64,000 bases of DNA from Croceimicrobium sp963977415 (GTDB taxonomy: Bacteria; Bacteroidota; Bacteroidia; Flavobacteriales; Schleiferiaceae), in NCBI GenBank assembly GCA_963977415.1, contig CAXBOS010000010.1:80372-144371 (forward strand), written 5' to 3'. The position numbers and the translations under genes are program-made. Below are positions 43,349 through 52,619 of this stretch, in pieces. The notes beneath the pieces were generated by a model. It worked only from the letters and a program-made list of their open reading frames with translations, was not told the origin of the DNA and did no database searches. Position 1 is the stretch's first letter. Every line of letters starts with the position of its first letter.

Positions 43349-43457
43349 TAAACGCAAGGCGCTTACTCGCGTTTTCAAAGGACGATTTATATTGCAAATG
43401 ATAGTAGCGAATTTTAATAATAAGTAATAGATACCGCCTAGACGTTTATTCAAACCG
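43349..43457. repeat. 109-bp direct repeat, copy B (cassette-type element)
   Basis: This copy starts 13 bp after the stop of the TonB-C-like gene and ends 14 bp before the next gene. It is preceded by TGCCAACAACAA. The two copies start 615 bp apart and enclose exactly one gene. Confidence 0.88.
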
Positions 43458-43471
43458 TCACCAAAAATATA

Positions 43472-44119
43472 ATGCGTCACTTTATAGCCACGATAATATT
43501 ATTCTTTTCGACTACTATGCTTTGCGGTCAAGTTTTAGACTCGACTGAAAATGTCAGTAAAAAATACATAGCATGGTATTCACCGAGTACCGCCTCTCAT
43601 GTGTATGGAGTAAATTTTAATTTGTTCCCGAAGTTCCCCGAAGACACTTCTTCAGTCAAGTTTACAGGGTATCCAAAAATTAATGGATTAGAACTAAACT
43701 TAAACCCTATGGGTTTATTTACCCCATTTGTGATGGCAGTTCATTCGGTAGGCCCAGATACGCATGAACCTTTGCTTGAGACAATTGATTCGTTAAGGTT
43801 TGGTGAGTTTAAGAAAATCAATGGGGTGCAGCTAGGCTTATTAAACATGGAGCCTAGTGTCATCAATGGTTTAGATATAAACCTGACGGGAAGTTTTGAA
43901 TCGAAAACGAATGGTGTTACCGTTTCGCTAGTAATGAATAAGCATTATGTCTGCAACGGAATAACTATTGCCGCCATTGGAAATCATGATGTCAATTGCA
44001 ATGGGGTGCAAATAGGTCTTATAAACTCTGCCAAAAGAATGAGGGGGATCCAAATAGGGCTGTGGAATAGAAATGAAAAGCGTTCTTTACCTATTATTAA
44101 TTGGTGTTTTAAAGAATAG
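43472..44119 (+). CDS. Surface-repeat protein (LA_2272-like NGxQIGLxN repeats)
   Basis: The 215-residue protein has a signal peptide (IATIILFFSTTMLCGQ). The C-terminal half contains a repeated pattern of roughly 20 residues: NGVQLGLLNMEPSVINGLDI, NGITIAAIGNHDVNCNGVQI, GLINSAKRMRGIQIGLWN. Proteins with these repeats occur in Bacteroidota and Leptospira and may form beta structure at the surface; function is unknown. It directly follows copy B of the 109-bp repeat. Confidence 0.75.
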   Translation: MRHFIATIILFFSTTMLCGQVLDSTENVSKKYIAWYSPSTASHVYGVNFNLFPKFPEDTSSVKFTGYPKINGLELNLNPMGLFTPFVMAVHSVGPDTHEPLLETIDSLRFGEFKKINGVQLGLLNMEPSVINGLDINLTGSFESKTNGVTVSLVMNKHYVCNGITIAAIGNHDVNCNGVQIGLINSAKRMRGIQIGLWNRNEKRSLPIINWCFKE

Positions 44120-44523
44120 AGATTTCCAAACAGAAATTAGTCGTTAGCTACCCTAAAAACGAAATGGGAAGCCTATTTTCATCTTAATTCTTTTTTAGTC
44201 CTAAGTGTTGTTAAGCTAAAAAATAGCATAGCAAATACCTTTTTTAAAAACTCCGACCTCATTGTGAGGTTCGCCGGTGATGCGGCTTACCTATATTTTC
44301 AGATAAGACAAATTTATTACCCATAAAAAGGGAATCCAACATAAGATTAGTTCGTGAGGCCTAAGAATACTAAGTTCAGTACGGAGGAATGGGTCTTTTA
44401 AGGCGGGATTCTAAGAGTAATTGCACAAAAGCAGTAGAGTTGTATTACACTGAGGTTACCAATTTCTTGATTGAGCAATCAAGAAATTGGTAAGAAAATT
44501 AAAAACGGTTGCTAGATAAAAGC
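44120..44523. other. Intergenic region with a perfect 17-bp hairpin
   Basis: This 404-bp gap separates convergent genes and holds no gene I can support. TTACCAATTTCTTGATT at 44456-44472 and AATCAAGAAATTGGTAA at 44477-44493 are exactly complementary around a GAGC loop. No T run follows on either strand, so it is not a standard rho-independent terminator. Confidence 0.8.
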
Positions 44524-46779
44524 TTAGTGCAAAATTAACTTCATTATTTTGATAGAACCGTGATAGTCCTCTAATTGAATTAGATATATACCCGCTTTAA
44601 ATTGGCCAAGGTGTAATTCTCCTTCTGGTTGATTCCACTCTTTTATAAGTTGTCCGCTGAGGCTCAGCAAACAAGCTTTTTTGGTGTCCGCACCCATTAA
44701 GTAAATTAGACCTTTACTAGGGTTTGGGTAAAAGTTTTGATCAGAATAGCTGTTTTCATTAATAGAAAAATTTCGCAGCACCGCTTGTAGGGTATCTACT
44801 GTATAGTTAGTTGGGCCATTATAGCGGTTAACATTAGGGCCGAAAATTCCAATAGCAGCCCCCGTTGTGGTATCTGAAAAACTCATATCGAGGAGGCCAA
44901 TCATATTAGAGCCGGGATTAGATTGGCTCCAAGTATTACCGCCGTCAAAAGTTTCTAATACATAAAGACCACCATTGGGACTGGGGTTTCCCGCATAGCC
45001 ATGGCTCTCCGTTCTAAAACTCATCCAACGAAAGTCATAAAAATTTAGATTGGTAGGTAAGCTCGGTCCTAAATCCGTCCAGTTTTGGCCACCATCCGTT
45101 GTTTTATAAAGCCGGGCATCGTTACCATAGAGAATCACTTCATTACTTTTTATAAGACTTAAACCATTATTTCCTCGGGTTGCTCCCGTGCTTAAATTCA
45201 TATTTTGTTTAACACTTACCCAGGTCTTAGTGGTATCGGTACTCTTAAAAATATTATCCTCGGTAAGCACATATATTTCATTGAGGTTAGCAAATTCAAT
45301 ATCAACTACTTGTTGACCCGAAAAGCCAGCGCCAGTGATAATCCGCCAAGTTTGTCCTCTATCTAAACTTAACTGCGAAAAGTATTTTCCTATGCCTATT
45401 ATCTGATTGCCATTTTGCAGAATCTTTAAAACTCCTGTACCTCCGAAACTCGAGTAGGTAGACACCAAACGTCCACTGCTAGGTGATCCCTTTACATAGC
45501 GACCAATCGATTTACCTAAGGCAAAAAAGAGCGTGTCGGTTGATATCGGCAACATTACCCCACCATTTAAGGAAACAGGATTGTTAGTGCTGTCTAATAA
45601 GGTATTCCAGCTGACGCCGCCATTTTCCGATACCGCTGTTTTTGATTTAAAGGTTCCTAAATTCGGGTTGCCACCCGCAGCATAAGCATACCAAAGGTCC
45701 TTGTTATAAGTAAGCACTTTTGCACTGCTAATGCTTATATCAATGCTTAAATCATCTGCTTGAGCGCTAAAAGTTAAACCACCGTCGGTACTGATTACCG
45801 TATGCATATTGCGCTTAGCAACAATTTCATTATTTCCTATTTCTAAAAAGGGTAGCAAAAGTTTGCCAATGGCATTGCTTGATCCCCCAGGACTCGAGTT
45901 ATAAAGGCTAGTCCAATTTAGACCGCCATCATTAGTGGTGAAAACCCCAAACCAGCTGCTACTGATATTGCCAGCCACCAAACCGTTTTCAGCATCGGAA
46001 AAGTTGATATATTTCGGAAAGAAATTATTTATAGGATCGCTTAATTGGCTAAAGCTTAGTCCACCGTCTACTGTTTTGAAAACTTCTTTTGGGTTAGAAC
46101 CACCCGTCATAAAAAAGACCTTACTATTTATGATGCTTAGCTGATCAAAACCAAAAAAGGTAAAATTCACACCACTTAAACCTGATGGAGCATTTTGCAC
46201 TAAAGTCCAAGTTTCTCCTAAATCGTAGCTAATATGGATTCTGAATGAAAAGCTGCCTTTTGCGAATCCTAAAAGGGTGTCACCGTTTACATGCAAAGCT
46301 GGTCCAGGAAAAGTCTTTTCTACAAAATTATTGCCCCCGTCTTTCGTCATAAAAACACGTTGAGCACCGTAAACTGGATTAAGAAAGTAAGTAGTGGAGT
46401 TCACCACTTCTACCGAATTAAAATACTGCGATACTACATTACCTGCACTATCGGTTAAGAGCTTTTCACGCCAAGTCAAGCCCCCGTCGTCGGTGGTAAT
46501 AAAGGTGCCATTAGTAAGGGTGGTGGCTACCCCTTTATTTGCGTCTAAAAAGGCAATATCTTTTATCGAGCTACTAAGGCCTTCAAAAACAATTTCCCAA
46601 CTCACCCCTTTATCAGTAGAACGTTTTATTAGGCCACTGCCATCACCTGCACAGATGTTATTAGAGTTAGGCACTTGTGCATAAACGGAAAAAGGCGAAT
46701 TTACATAGCGCCATTCCTTTTGTTGCGCGGTGACTGAGAATGCCAGAAGACAGGTTAAGGCGAATACTAATTGTTTCAT
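44524..46779 (-). CDS. Secreted Ycf48/BNR-repeat beta-propeller with T9SS sorting domain
   Basis: I start at 46779 (MKQLVFALTCLLAFSVTAQ), which gives a clean signal peptide; a longer frame from 46821 is unlikely. The 751-residue protein consists of repeats with an Asp-box flavour: TTDDGGLTWREKLL, TVDGGLSFSQLSD, TTDGGQNWTDLGP, TFDGGNTWSQSNP. These fold as propellers in sialidases and Ycf48-like proteins. The end (NEN SYSDQNFYPNPSKGLIYL, LSLSGQLIKEWNQPEG, FKAGIYLIQLED) is a type A T9SS sorting domain. It is probably cell-surface; ligand and activity are unknown. Confidence 0.9.
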   Translation of the reverse strand: MKQLVFALTCLLAFSVTAQQKEWRYVNSPFSVYAQVPNSNNICAGDGSGLIKRSTDKGVSWEIVFEGLSSSIKDIAFLDANKGVATTLTNGTFITTDDGGLTWREKLLTDSAGNVVSQYFNSVEVVNSTTYFLNPVYGAQRVFMTKDGGNNFVEKTFPGPALHVNGDTLLGFAKGSFSFRIHISYDLGETWTLVQNAPSGLSGVNFTFFGFDQLSIINSKVFFMTGGSNPKEVFKTVDGGLSFSQLSDPINNFFPKYINFSDAENGLVAGNISSSWFGVFTTNDGGLNWTSLYNSSPGGSSNAIGKLLLPFLEIGNNEIVAKRNMHTVISTDGGLTFSAQADDLSIDISISSAKVLTYNKDLWYAYAAGGNPNLGTFKSKTAVSENGGVSWNTLLDSTNNPVSLNGGVMLPISTDTLFFALGKSIGRYVKGSPSSGRLVSTYSSFGGTGVLKILQNGNQIIGIGKYFSQLSLDRGQTWRIITGAGFSGQQVVDIEFANLNEIYVLTEDNIFKSTDTTKTWVSVKQNMNLSTGATRGNNGLSLIKSNEVILYGNDARLYKTTDGGQNWTDLGPSLPTNLNFYDFRWMSFRTESHGYAGNPSPNGGLYVLETFDGGNTWSQSNPGSNMIGLLDMSFSDTTTGAAIGIFGPNVNRYNGPTNYTVDTLQAVLRNFSINENSYSDQNFYPNPSKGLIYLMGADTKKACLLSLSGQLIKEWNQPEGELHLGQFKAGIYLIQLEDYHGSIKIMKLILH

Positions 46780-47080
46780 GATAAATTTTTCGGAAAATTC
46801 TGTCATTTCTCCTCGTGTCACAATACGCAGGATTGCGTATTTTTAATTAATCAAGTTTCTTTGGGATATAGAGGTTTAAGGTCAGGGACTAAAGATTTGC
46901 CAATCGTGCTAAATAAAGTCGTTGCAATATTGCTTAAAGAAGCTGTCGGTAAAGTTTATGGCTTGTTAGTGGTGTTTAAAAAATAGCCTGAGCTCAAAAA
47001 GCTAAAAGAGAACCAAAAAACAGTACTACCGAAAGAAGTGGATTATATCTTTACGTTGGCAAACATTAAACCAAACAATT

Positions 47081-48277
47081 ATGAAAGAACTACTATTTAC
47101 ACTTATTTTGATTTCAACATTTACAGGATGTAAAGCTCAAAAACAAGAAAGCTTAAAACCAATTAATTCATTACCACTTAAGACGTATTTCCAAAATAGC
47201 GAGCTTCCTGCTGCTATTATGGGATACAGTAACAAAGAAGGGCAAATGAAATGGTATGCTTATGGTCCATCTGTTTGGGGCGAAAAAGACACAATAAGTG
47301 AAAATAATATCTTTCGCATTTATTCAATGACGAAGGCCATTGCCTCTGTTGCTGCATTACAACTTGTTGAAAAAGGTTTAATTGGCCTAGATGACCCTTT
47401 AGACAAACTAATGCCTGAAATGACATCTATTCCAATACTAAATAAAGAAGGAGAACTTGTAGCACCTAGTAAAACAATAACATTGAGAAACCTACTAACA
47501 CACACTGCCGGTTTTGGATATGATGTTTTAGATTATCGTCTTCAATCATTCGATAAATCGGAATGGAAATATGATGATTTGCCAAGGTTATTTGAAGCTG
47601 GAGAACGCTGGCAATATGGAACTAATTTAGATTGGGTTGGTAAAATAATTGAAAAAATAAGTGGTCAAAATCTTGAGACTTACTTGAGGATGAACATTAC
47701 AGGGCCATTAAAAATGAATAGTACCTGGTTTAATGTGCCTAAAAATCTACAAGATAATATTGTTTCTTGGGGAACTCGTGATGAAACAGGATTTAAAGAA
47801 TACCCTCGCATACCAGCAGAAACAGTTACAGAATACAGTGCAGGTGGTGGTTTGTTAGGGTCGCCAAAAGATTATTTAACCTTTCTTGAATGCCTTATGA
47901 ATAATGGGAAATATAGTGATGGCCAAATTCTAAAACCAGAGACTGTAGAATTGATGTTTAAAAATCAACTATCTAATGGGCTTTCTATTGATTATAACAT
48001 ACCAGATAGTGGATTACCTGAATATATGGGTGGGTTTCCTGATGAATCTGATACTTATGGCCTAGCCTGGGCCATTGAAGATAGTAAAGATGAATTGGTT
48101 CGAACGAAGGGCTCTGTATATTGGTCAGGCGCAGCTAATTCATATTACACATTGGATAAAGAGAAGGGGGTTGCAATAGTATATTTTACACAATTCCTTC
48201 CCTCTAATGATAAAGTATCCTATGATTTTTATCGCCTTTTTGAAAAGGAAGTATATACTAGTTTGAAAACAGAATAA
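47081..48277 (+). CDS. Beta-lactamase-family serine hydrolase, lipoprotein
   Basis: The 398-residue protein has a probable lipobox (ILISTFTGCKAQ, Cys near residue 17). The class C beta-lactamase/esterase fold is shown by IYSMTKAIASVAALQLVEKG (SxxK, Ser nucleophile), the YxN motif in QYGTNLDWVGKIIE and SGAANSYYTLDKEKG near the end. These enzymes are esterases or D-amino peptidases more often than true beta-lactamases. The gene is AT-rich and followed by a cassette-type inverted-repeat element. Confidence 0.9.
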   Translation: MKELLFTLILISTFTGCKAQKQESLKPINSLPLKTYFQNSELPAAIMGYSNKEGQMKWYAYGPSVWGEKDTISENNIFRIYSMTKAIASVAALQLVEKGLIGLDDPLDKLMPEMTSIPILNKEGELVAPSKTITLRNLLTHTAGFGYDVLDYRLQSFDKSEWKYDDLPRLFEAGERWQYGTNLDWVGKIIEKISGQNLETYLRMNITGPLKMNSTWFNVPKNLQDNIVSWGTRDETGFKEYPRIPAETVTEYSAGGGLLGSPKDYLTFLECLMNNGKYSDGQILKPETVELMFKNQLSNGLSIDYNIPDSGLPEYMGGFPDESDTYGLAWAIEDSKDELVRTKGSVYWSGAANSYYTLDKEKGVAIVYFTQFLPSNDKVSYDFYRLFEKEVYTSLKTE

Positions 48278-48776
48278 CGATTTGCCAACAACTTATATGG
48301 CTCATAGCTAGTTAGTTGATTAATCGAAGTTAAGGCATATTTGCAAGTCCGCCAAATTTTTAAATTTGACGACTTTCCAGTTAAAAAGATAAATAGTAAA
48401 ATTTAAAAATCTGGCTTGTGCTTTACCCGAAAATAATTTCATAATTTGAACGCTACGAGCCATATACAGAGACGTTGGCGGTACTTCCTCCTAAACTCCA
48501 GAAATCCCTAGTCCCAAGGCTAGCTTTTTAGAGCTTATCTTTTGCTTTAAATCTGAAGCTCTATATAAGGCCGATCTTCAAGATATTGCTTTTTCAAATT
48601 TTCAGATTCCTGTTAGGAATACTTGTCATTAGTCCAGTGGTGGTAGGCCTTAATATATTTCTTTAAAGTATTATTAATGAGGTATCAGCTATGATACCGC
48701 ACCAAAATTTCTTAAAGACCTAATCTCTAGCTTATCTGCTCGAGAGTGACTAATTTGCCAATAAATATTCTACTAA
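48278..48776. repeat. Intergenic region with a two-arm inverted-repeat element
   Basis: Between 48284 and 48479 lies an element bounded by GCCAAC (48284-48289) and GTTGGC (48474-48479), with inner arms TATATGGCTC (48294-48303) and GAGCCATATA (48457-48466). This outer-plus-inner arm layout resembles recombination-site folding. The remaining 300 bp before the amylase gene show no feature I can name. Confidence 0.8.
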
Positions 48777-50159
48777 TTGAAAAGCTTCAAATTAGCCCTC
48801 TTCCTTTTTTCTTGCCTCATCGTGTTTTCCGCTTGTGAAAAGGAAAGTGCAGCGGGAACCAACAATCCGATCACTCCCATCGTAAACGATTCTAATTATG
48901 TGCAGTACGGCCTCCCCTTTACGAATCTACCGGCGAGTGAGGACTTAGTGATTTACGAGGTGAACCTGCGGGCTTTTAGCAGCAGTGGTGATTTACAAGG
49001 GGTGACAAACCGCTTAGATCAATTGCAAAATTTGGGAGTAAAGGTTATTTGGTTGATGCCGATCCACCCTATTGGCGAGGTCAATTCGGTAAATTCTCCT
49101 TATTCGGTTAAAGATTTTAAAGCCGTCAGTTCCGAATATGGCAGCTTAGCCAATCTGCGCACCTTAACCGATGAAGCGCATAAACGCAATATGGCCATTA
49201 TGATGGACTGGGTAGCCAATCATACCGCTTGGGATAATGAGTGGTTGGTTAATAAAGATTGGTACACCCAAGATGCCAGTGGGAATGTGACACATCCACC
49301 GGGTACCAATTGGCTCGATGTCGCAGACCTTAATTTCAGTTCTACGGAAATGCGCTTGGCTATGATTGACGCTATGAAATATTGGATATTAGAAGCCAAT
49401 GTAGACGGCTTTCGTTGCGATTATGCCGATGGGGTACCTTTCGATTTTTGGAAGCAAGCTCTAGATAGTCTAAAGGCCATTCCCAATCGTAATTTGGTCT
49501 TTTTAGCGGAAGGGGCCCGCGCCGATCACTTCGATGCCGGCTTCGATTTAAACTATGGTTGGAATTTTTACGGAGGCCTGAAAAATGTCTTCAACGGTCA
49601 GTCGGCCAATCGCTTGTGGAATATCAATAATGAAGAGTATAATAATGTAGCCGCGGGCAAGCACATCTTGCGTTTCAGCACCAACCACGATGAATCGGCT
49701 TGGGATAATACGCCGATGGTTCTTTTTAATGGCAAAGACGGCGCAATAGCGGCATCGGTAATTTCATTTTACATGGGCGGGGTGCCATTACTATATACGG
49801 GGCAGGAGGTAGGCCGACTAAATCCCTTACCCTTTTTCTCTAATTCTCCTATAAATTGGAATGCCAACCCCGATATGCTGCAGGAGTATCAAGATCTGCT
49901 CGCACTTTACAGTCAATCGCCCAGCTTACGAAAAGGAAGTATCACTAATTACCCTGATGTAGATATCGTAGCCTTTACCAAGACATTAGCGAATGAAGAA
50001 TTTTTAATACTTGTTAATGTAAGAGATATTACCGTGAACTATTCCCTGCCCAGTGCTTTGCAAAATTCGCAGTGGACCGATGCGCTTAGTGGTAACACAA
50101 TTAATTTGGCGACCACGCTAGCTTTGGCGAATTACCAATACCTTGTGTTAAAGAAATAA
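48777..50159 (+). CDS. GH13 alpha-amylase-family lipoprotein
   Basis: The start is TTG: the codon just upstream in frame is a stop, and only this start gives the signal MKSFKLALFLFSCLIVFSAC with a lipobox. The 460-residue protein is a GH13 enzyme: VIYEVNLRAFS, the first conserved region MDWVANHT, nucleophile Asp in GFRCDYADG, acid Glu in FLAEGARAD, and NHDESAWD. It acts on alpha-glucans outside the cytoplasm, anchored by lipid. An AraC-type regulator follows 13 bp downstream, so local control is possible. Confidence 0.93.
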   Translation: MKSFKLALFLFSCLIVFSACEKESAAGTNNPITPIVNDSNYVQYGLPFTNLPASEDLVIYEVNLRAFSSSGDLQGVTNRLDQLQNLGVKVIWLMPIHPIGEVNSVNSPYSVKDFKAVSSEYGSLANLRTLTDEAHKRNMAIMMDWVANHTAWDNEWLVNKDWYTQDASGNVTHPPGTNWLDVADLNFSSTEMRLAMIDAMKYWILEANVDGFRCDYADGVPFDFWKQALDSLKAIPNRNLVFLAEGARADHFDAGFDLNYGWNFYGGLKNVFNGQSANRLWNINNEEYNNVAAGKHILRFSTNHDESAWDNTPMVLFNGKDGAIAASVISFYMGGVPLLYTGQEVGRLNPLPFFSNSPINWNANPDMLQEYQDLLALYSQSPSLRKGSITNYPDVDIVAFTKTLANEEFLILVNVRDITVNYSLPSALQNSQWTDALSGNTINLATTLALANYQYLVLKK

Positions 50160-50164
50160 GGAGG
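50157..50164 (+). promoter_or_regulatory. Full-match Shine-Dalgarno TAAGGAGG before a GTG start
   Basis: TAAGGAGG overlaps the amylase stop codon and lies 8 bases before the GTG at 50173. Such a strong match is unusual in Bacteroidota, where most genes lack one, and it supports the GTG as the true start. Confidence 0.75.
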
Positions 50165-50172
50165 ATTGAATC

Positions 50173-51015
50173 GTGGATTACGAACTAAAAACATTGGAAT
50201 TAAAAGGACGGGTAGTTTTTCAAAAGCTACAGGTGCCTAGCTTTGATAGGATACCCAAAGAATATCACGAAAATGAAGCCTGCTTTGTTTTTGTAAATCA
50301 AGGCGCCTTTCAGGTGCGCGCCCAAACCGAAATGGTGGAGCTAAATCCCGAATTGGGCATGTTGGCCAAATGCCTCAATTATTTTTATGAATCGCTTAAA
50401 AAGCGTGATGAAGCCTTCGATAATGTGGCCGTTTTAGGAATTATGCTTTATCCCGAATTGATTAAAGATTTATTCGATTTCGACATAAATACATCTACCC
50501 ATCAGGTAAACTATAACCTAAAGCAAGTGGAGGTGAATCAGCTCCTGAGGCATTATCGCGATTCGGTGATGATTCTCCTTGAAAACCCCGAATTAGCGGA
50601 TGAAGAATTACTAAAGAATAAACTGCGCGAATTTATCATTCTCATGACCAAAACCACGCAGGCCCCATCTGAGCTTGACTTTTTGGCCTCCATGTTTAAA
50701 CCCAATTTCGCCAAATTTGAAGAGATTATTCAAAGCAATTTATACAGCAGTCTTAGTCTAGATGAGCTCGCTAATCTCAGTCACATGAGTATATCCACCT
50801 TTAAGCGAAAGTTTAAGGCAGTCTATCAAGAAAGTCCACAAAAGTATCTCAACCACAAGAAAATCGATAAATCTCTCCAACTCTTAAAAAAGCAGGAAGT
50901 ACGTATATCCGACGTGGCTTACGATTTAGGTTTTGAGTCGCTCACTACTTTTAATCGCGTATTTAAGCAACAAACGGGTAAAAGCCCTTCCGAATATCGT
51001 TTGCAGCTGAGCTAA
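50173..51015 (+). CDS. AraC-family transcriptional regulator
   Basis: The 280-residue protein has an N-terminal cupin-like sensing domain (KEYHENEACFVFVNQGAFQV) and a C-terminal AraC DNA-binding domain with two HTH units: LSLDELANLSHMSISTFKRK and RISDVAYDLGFESLTTFNRV, ending KQQTGKSPSEYRL. GTG start with strong ribosome-binding site. It lies between the amylase and an SDR gene; either could be its target. Confidence 0.92.
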   Translation: MDYELKTLELKGRVVFQKLQVPSFDRIPKEYHENEACFVFVNQGAFQVRAQTEMVELNPELGMLAKCLNYFYESLKKRDEAFDNVAVLGIMLYPELIKDLFDFDINTSTHQVNYNLKQVEVNQLLRHYRDSVMILLENPELADEELLKNKLREFIILMTKTTQAPSELDFLASMFKPNFAKFEEIIQSNLYSSLSLDELANLSHMSISTFKRKFKAVYQESPQKYLNHKKIDKSLQLLKKQEVRISDVAYDLGFESLTTFNRVFKQQTGKSPSEYRLQLS

Positions 51016-51101
51016 TCTGATTAGTTATTGAGCCTTGCGGTAAAAGTTCGCTCCGCCCAAAACATCACTTTTGTTTTGTAAATAATACAAAGCAAAACAG
51101 C

Positions 51102-51905
51102 ATGACCAATAAAGATTTCAAGAATAAATATGGTGATTGGGCTCTAATTACGGGCGCAACTTCGGGCATAGGCGCAGAGTTGACCAGTCAAATTGCGGCT
51201 AAAGGCCTTAATATAGTTTTGGTCGCTCGTAAAGAAAAAGAATTAGCCGAACAGGCGGCCGCCTTACAAAAAAGGTATGGGGTGAAAACCAAATACATTT
51301 CCGCCGATTTGGCCACGGTCGAAGGCTTGGAAAAGGTGAAGCAGGTTGATGAAAAAATCGGACTATTAGTAAGCGCTGCGGGCTATGAAGTAAATGGGGC
51401 TTTTAGTAAAACACCTTTGGCGGGCGAGTTGAAAGTAATTCAATTAAACGTGGTGGCTACCCTCGAGCTTTGCCACTATTTCAGCCCCTTAATGGTAGAA
51501 CGCAAAAAAGGCGGCATTCTCCTAATCGCCAGTTTATCAGGACATATGCCCAATCCTTATTTCTCCAATTACGCAGGCTCCAAAGCCTATGTTTTAAACC
51601 TGGGTGCCTCGCTCTATGCCGAGTTAAAACCCAAGGGTGTTGATCTATCGATTCTCTCGCCCGGGCTTACCAAAACCCCTATGACCGCCGACAATGGCGT
51701 GGATTGGAGCAAAACCCCCATGCAAGCGATGGAAGCTTCGGTGGTGGCAGAATTCGGCTTAAATGGTTTAGGCAAACGCTTAGTTTCGGTGCCAGGCGCA
51801 AAAAATAAAATCATGGCCTTAATGTCTAAACACAGTCCCCTCGCCATGCTAGCCAAAATGAACGAAAAGATGATGCGCAAAGCCATGCAACCCAGTAAAA
51901 TATAA
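51102..51905 (+). CDS. Short-chain dehydrogenase/reductase
   Basis: The 267-residue classical SDR has the NAD(P) motif ALITGATSGIGAELTSQ (TGxxxGIG), VSAAGYEVNGA (NAG-like) and the active site YSNYAGSKAYVLN (YxxxK) with Ser in LIASLSGHM. The 3' part is consistent with a YqjQ/DltE-type SDR. The substrate is unknown. The upstream AraC regulator is in the same direction, 86 bp away. Confidence 0.92.
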   Translation: MTNKDFKNKYGDWALITGATSGIGAELTSQIAAKGLNIVLVARKEKELAEQAAALQKRYGVKTKYISADLATVEGLEKVKQVDEKIGLLVSAAGYEVNGAFSKTPLAGELKVIQLNVVATLELCHYFSPLMVERKKGGILLIASLSGHMPNPYFSNYAGSKAYVLNLGASLYAELKPKGVDLSILSPGLTKTPMTADNGVDWSKTPMQAMEASVVAEFGLNGLGKRLVSVPGAKNKIMALMSKHSPLAMLAKMNEKMMRKAMQPSKI

Positions 51906-52619
51906 GTTTAGGGGTCATTGCAATAGTCGTAACAGCTTCATTAAAAGTTTAGAAATTATCTTTAAACCATGCTTAATTCAATTTAGGCATGGTTTATTGT
52001 GTTTATTATCATTAGAATTTGGGCCTTCCCCTTCGGGTCGCGCTTTACGCTCCAAGTCCTCGCTCGTACCTCGCTGTGGGCTTTCCGCTGCAATCGCTAA
52101 GGCGGGGATTGTCTTTGGAAATTATAATTAATCTTAAGAATTTAAAAATATTTATAGTAATCAATAAATTGCAGCGTAAAATTTCAGTAGTCACTAATTA
52201 AATACTGAACATTAGCATATCGTAAGATGCATGTAATTTAAAATTAGGGTATTTGTAATTCATACTCAATAAACTGTAATTCAAGCTTAGCGTCAAAAAT
52301 TTCATAAAGCAGTATGGTCTGAAGTAAACTCACTATCAATGCGATATGCTAGGTTTTAGATTGAGGGTCTAAACATTTAAAATCATGAATTACATCTGAT
52401 TAAAGACCTTTGCCTTTATTCTCTAGATAGATTAATTACTTTTAGGGCTCCTTAATAGCGGTAGTAAATGGGGATTATTTACGGCCAGCTTTGATTTATA
52501 AACTGTTGTTAATCCTCTTTTTCAAGTGATAGCAACATGGAAAATGCATGAAGCACCTTCAGACGAAGGACTATTATGTAGTTACTAGTCGATGTATTAA
52601 TTTTTTTAAAAATAACCTT
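51906..52619. repeat. Intergenic region with terminator-like hairpin and dispersed GGGCCTTCCCC repeat, copy 3
   Basis: A hairpin at 51964-51995 (AAACCATGC / GCATGGTTT) probably terminates the SDR transcript. The dispersed repeat follows at 52018-52107, nearly identical to 40669-40758. From 52108 to 52619 the sequence is AT-rich and I see nothing in it that I can name; a short frame through the repeat is not a gene. Confidence 0.8.
51964..51998 (+). terminator. Terminator-like hairpin after the SDR gene
   Basis: Nine-base arms AAACCATGC and GCATGGTTT flank a 14-base AT-rich loop. The T run after it is short, so termination is probable rather than certain. Confidence 0.55.

Noticed and set aside
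42734..43457. Classical class 1-type attC sites
   Set aside because: The ends do not match RYYYAAC/GTTRRRY and there is no integrase gene in the window; only the general layout is similar.
46771..46986. A 71-codon frame upstream of the beta-lactamase-like gene
   Set aside because: No start or motif could be supported, and the first part overlaps the start region of the propeller gene on the other strand.
52019..52201. A 60-codon frame after the SDR gene
   Set aside because: It is the translation of the dispersed GGGCCTTCCCC repeat.
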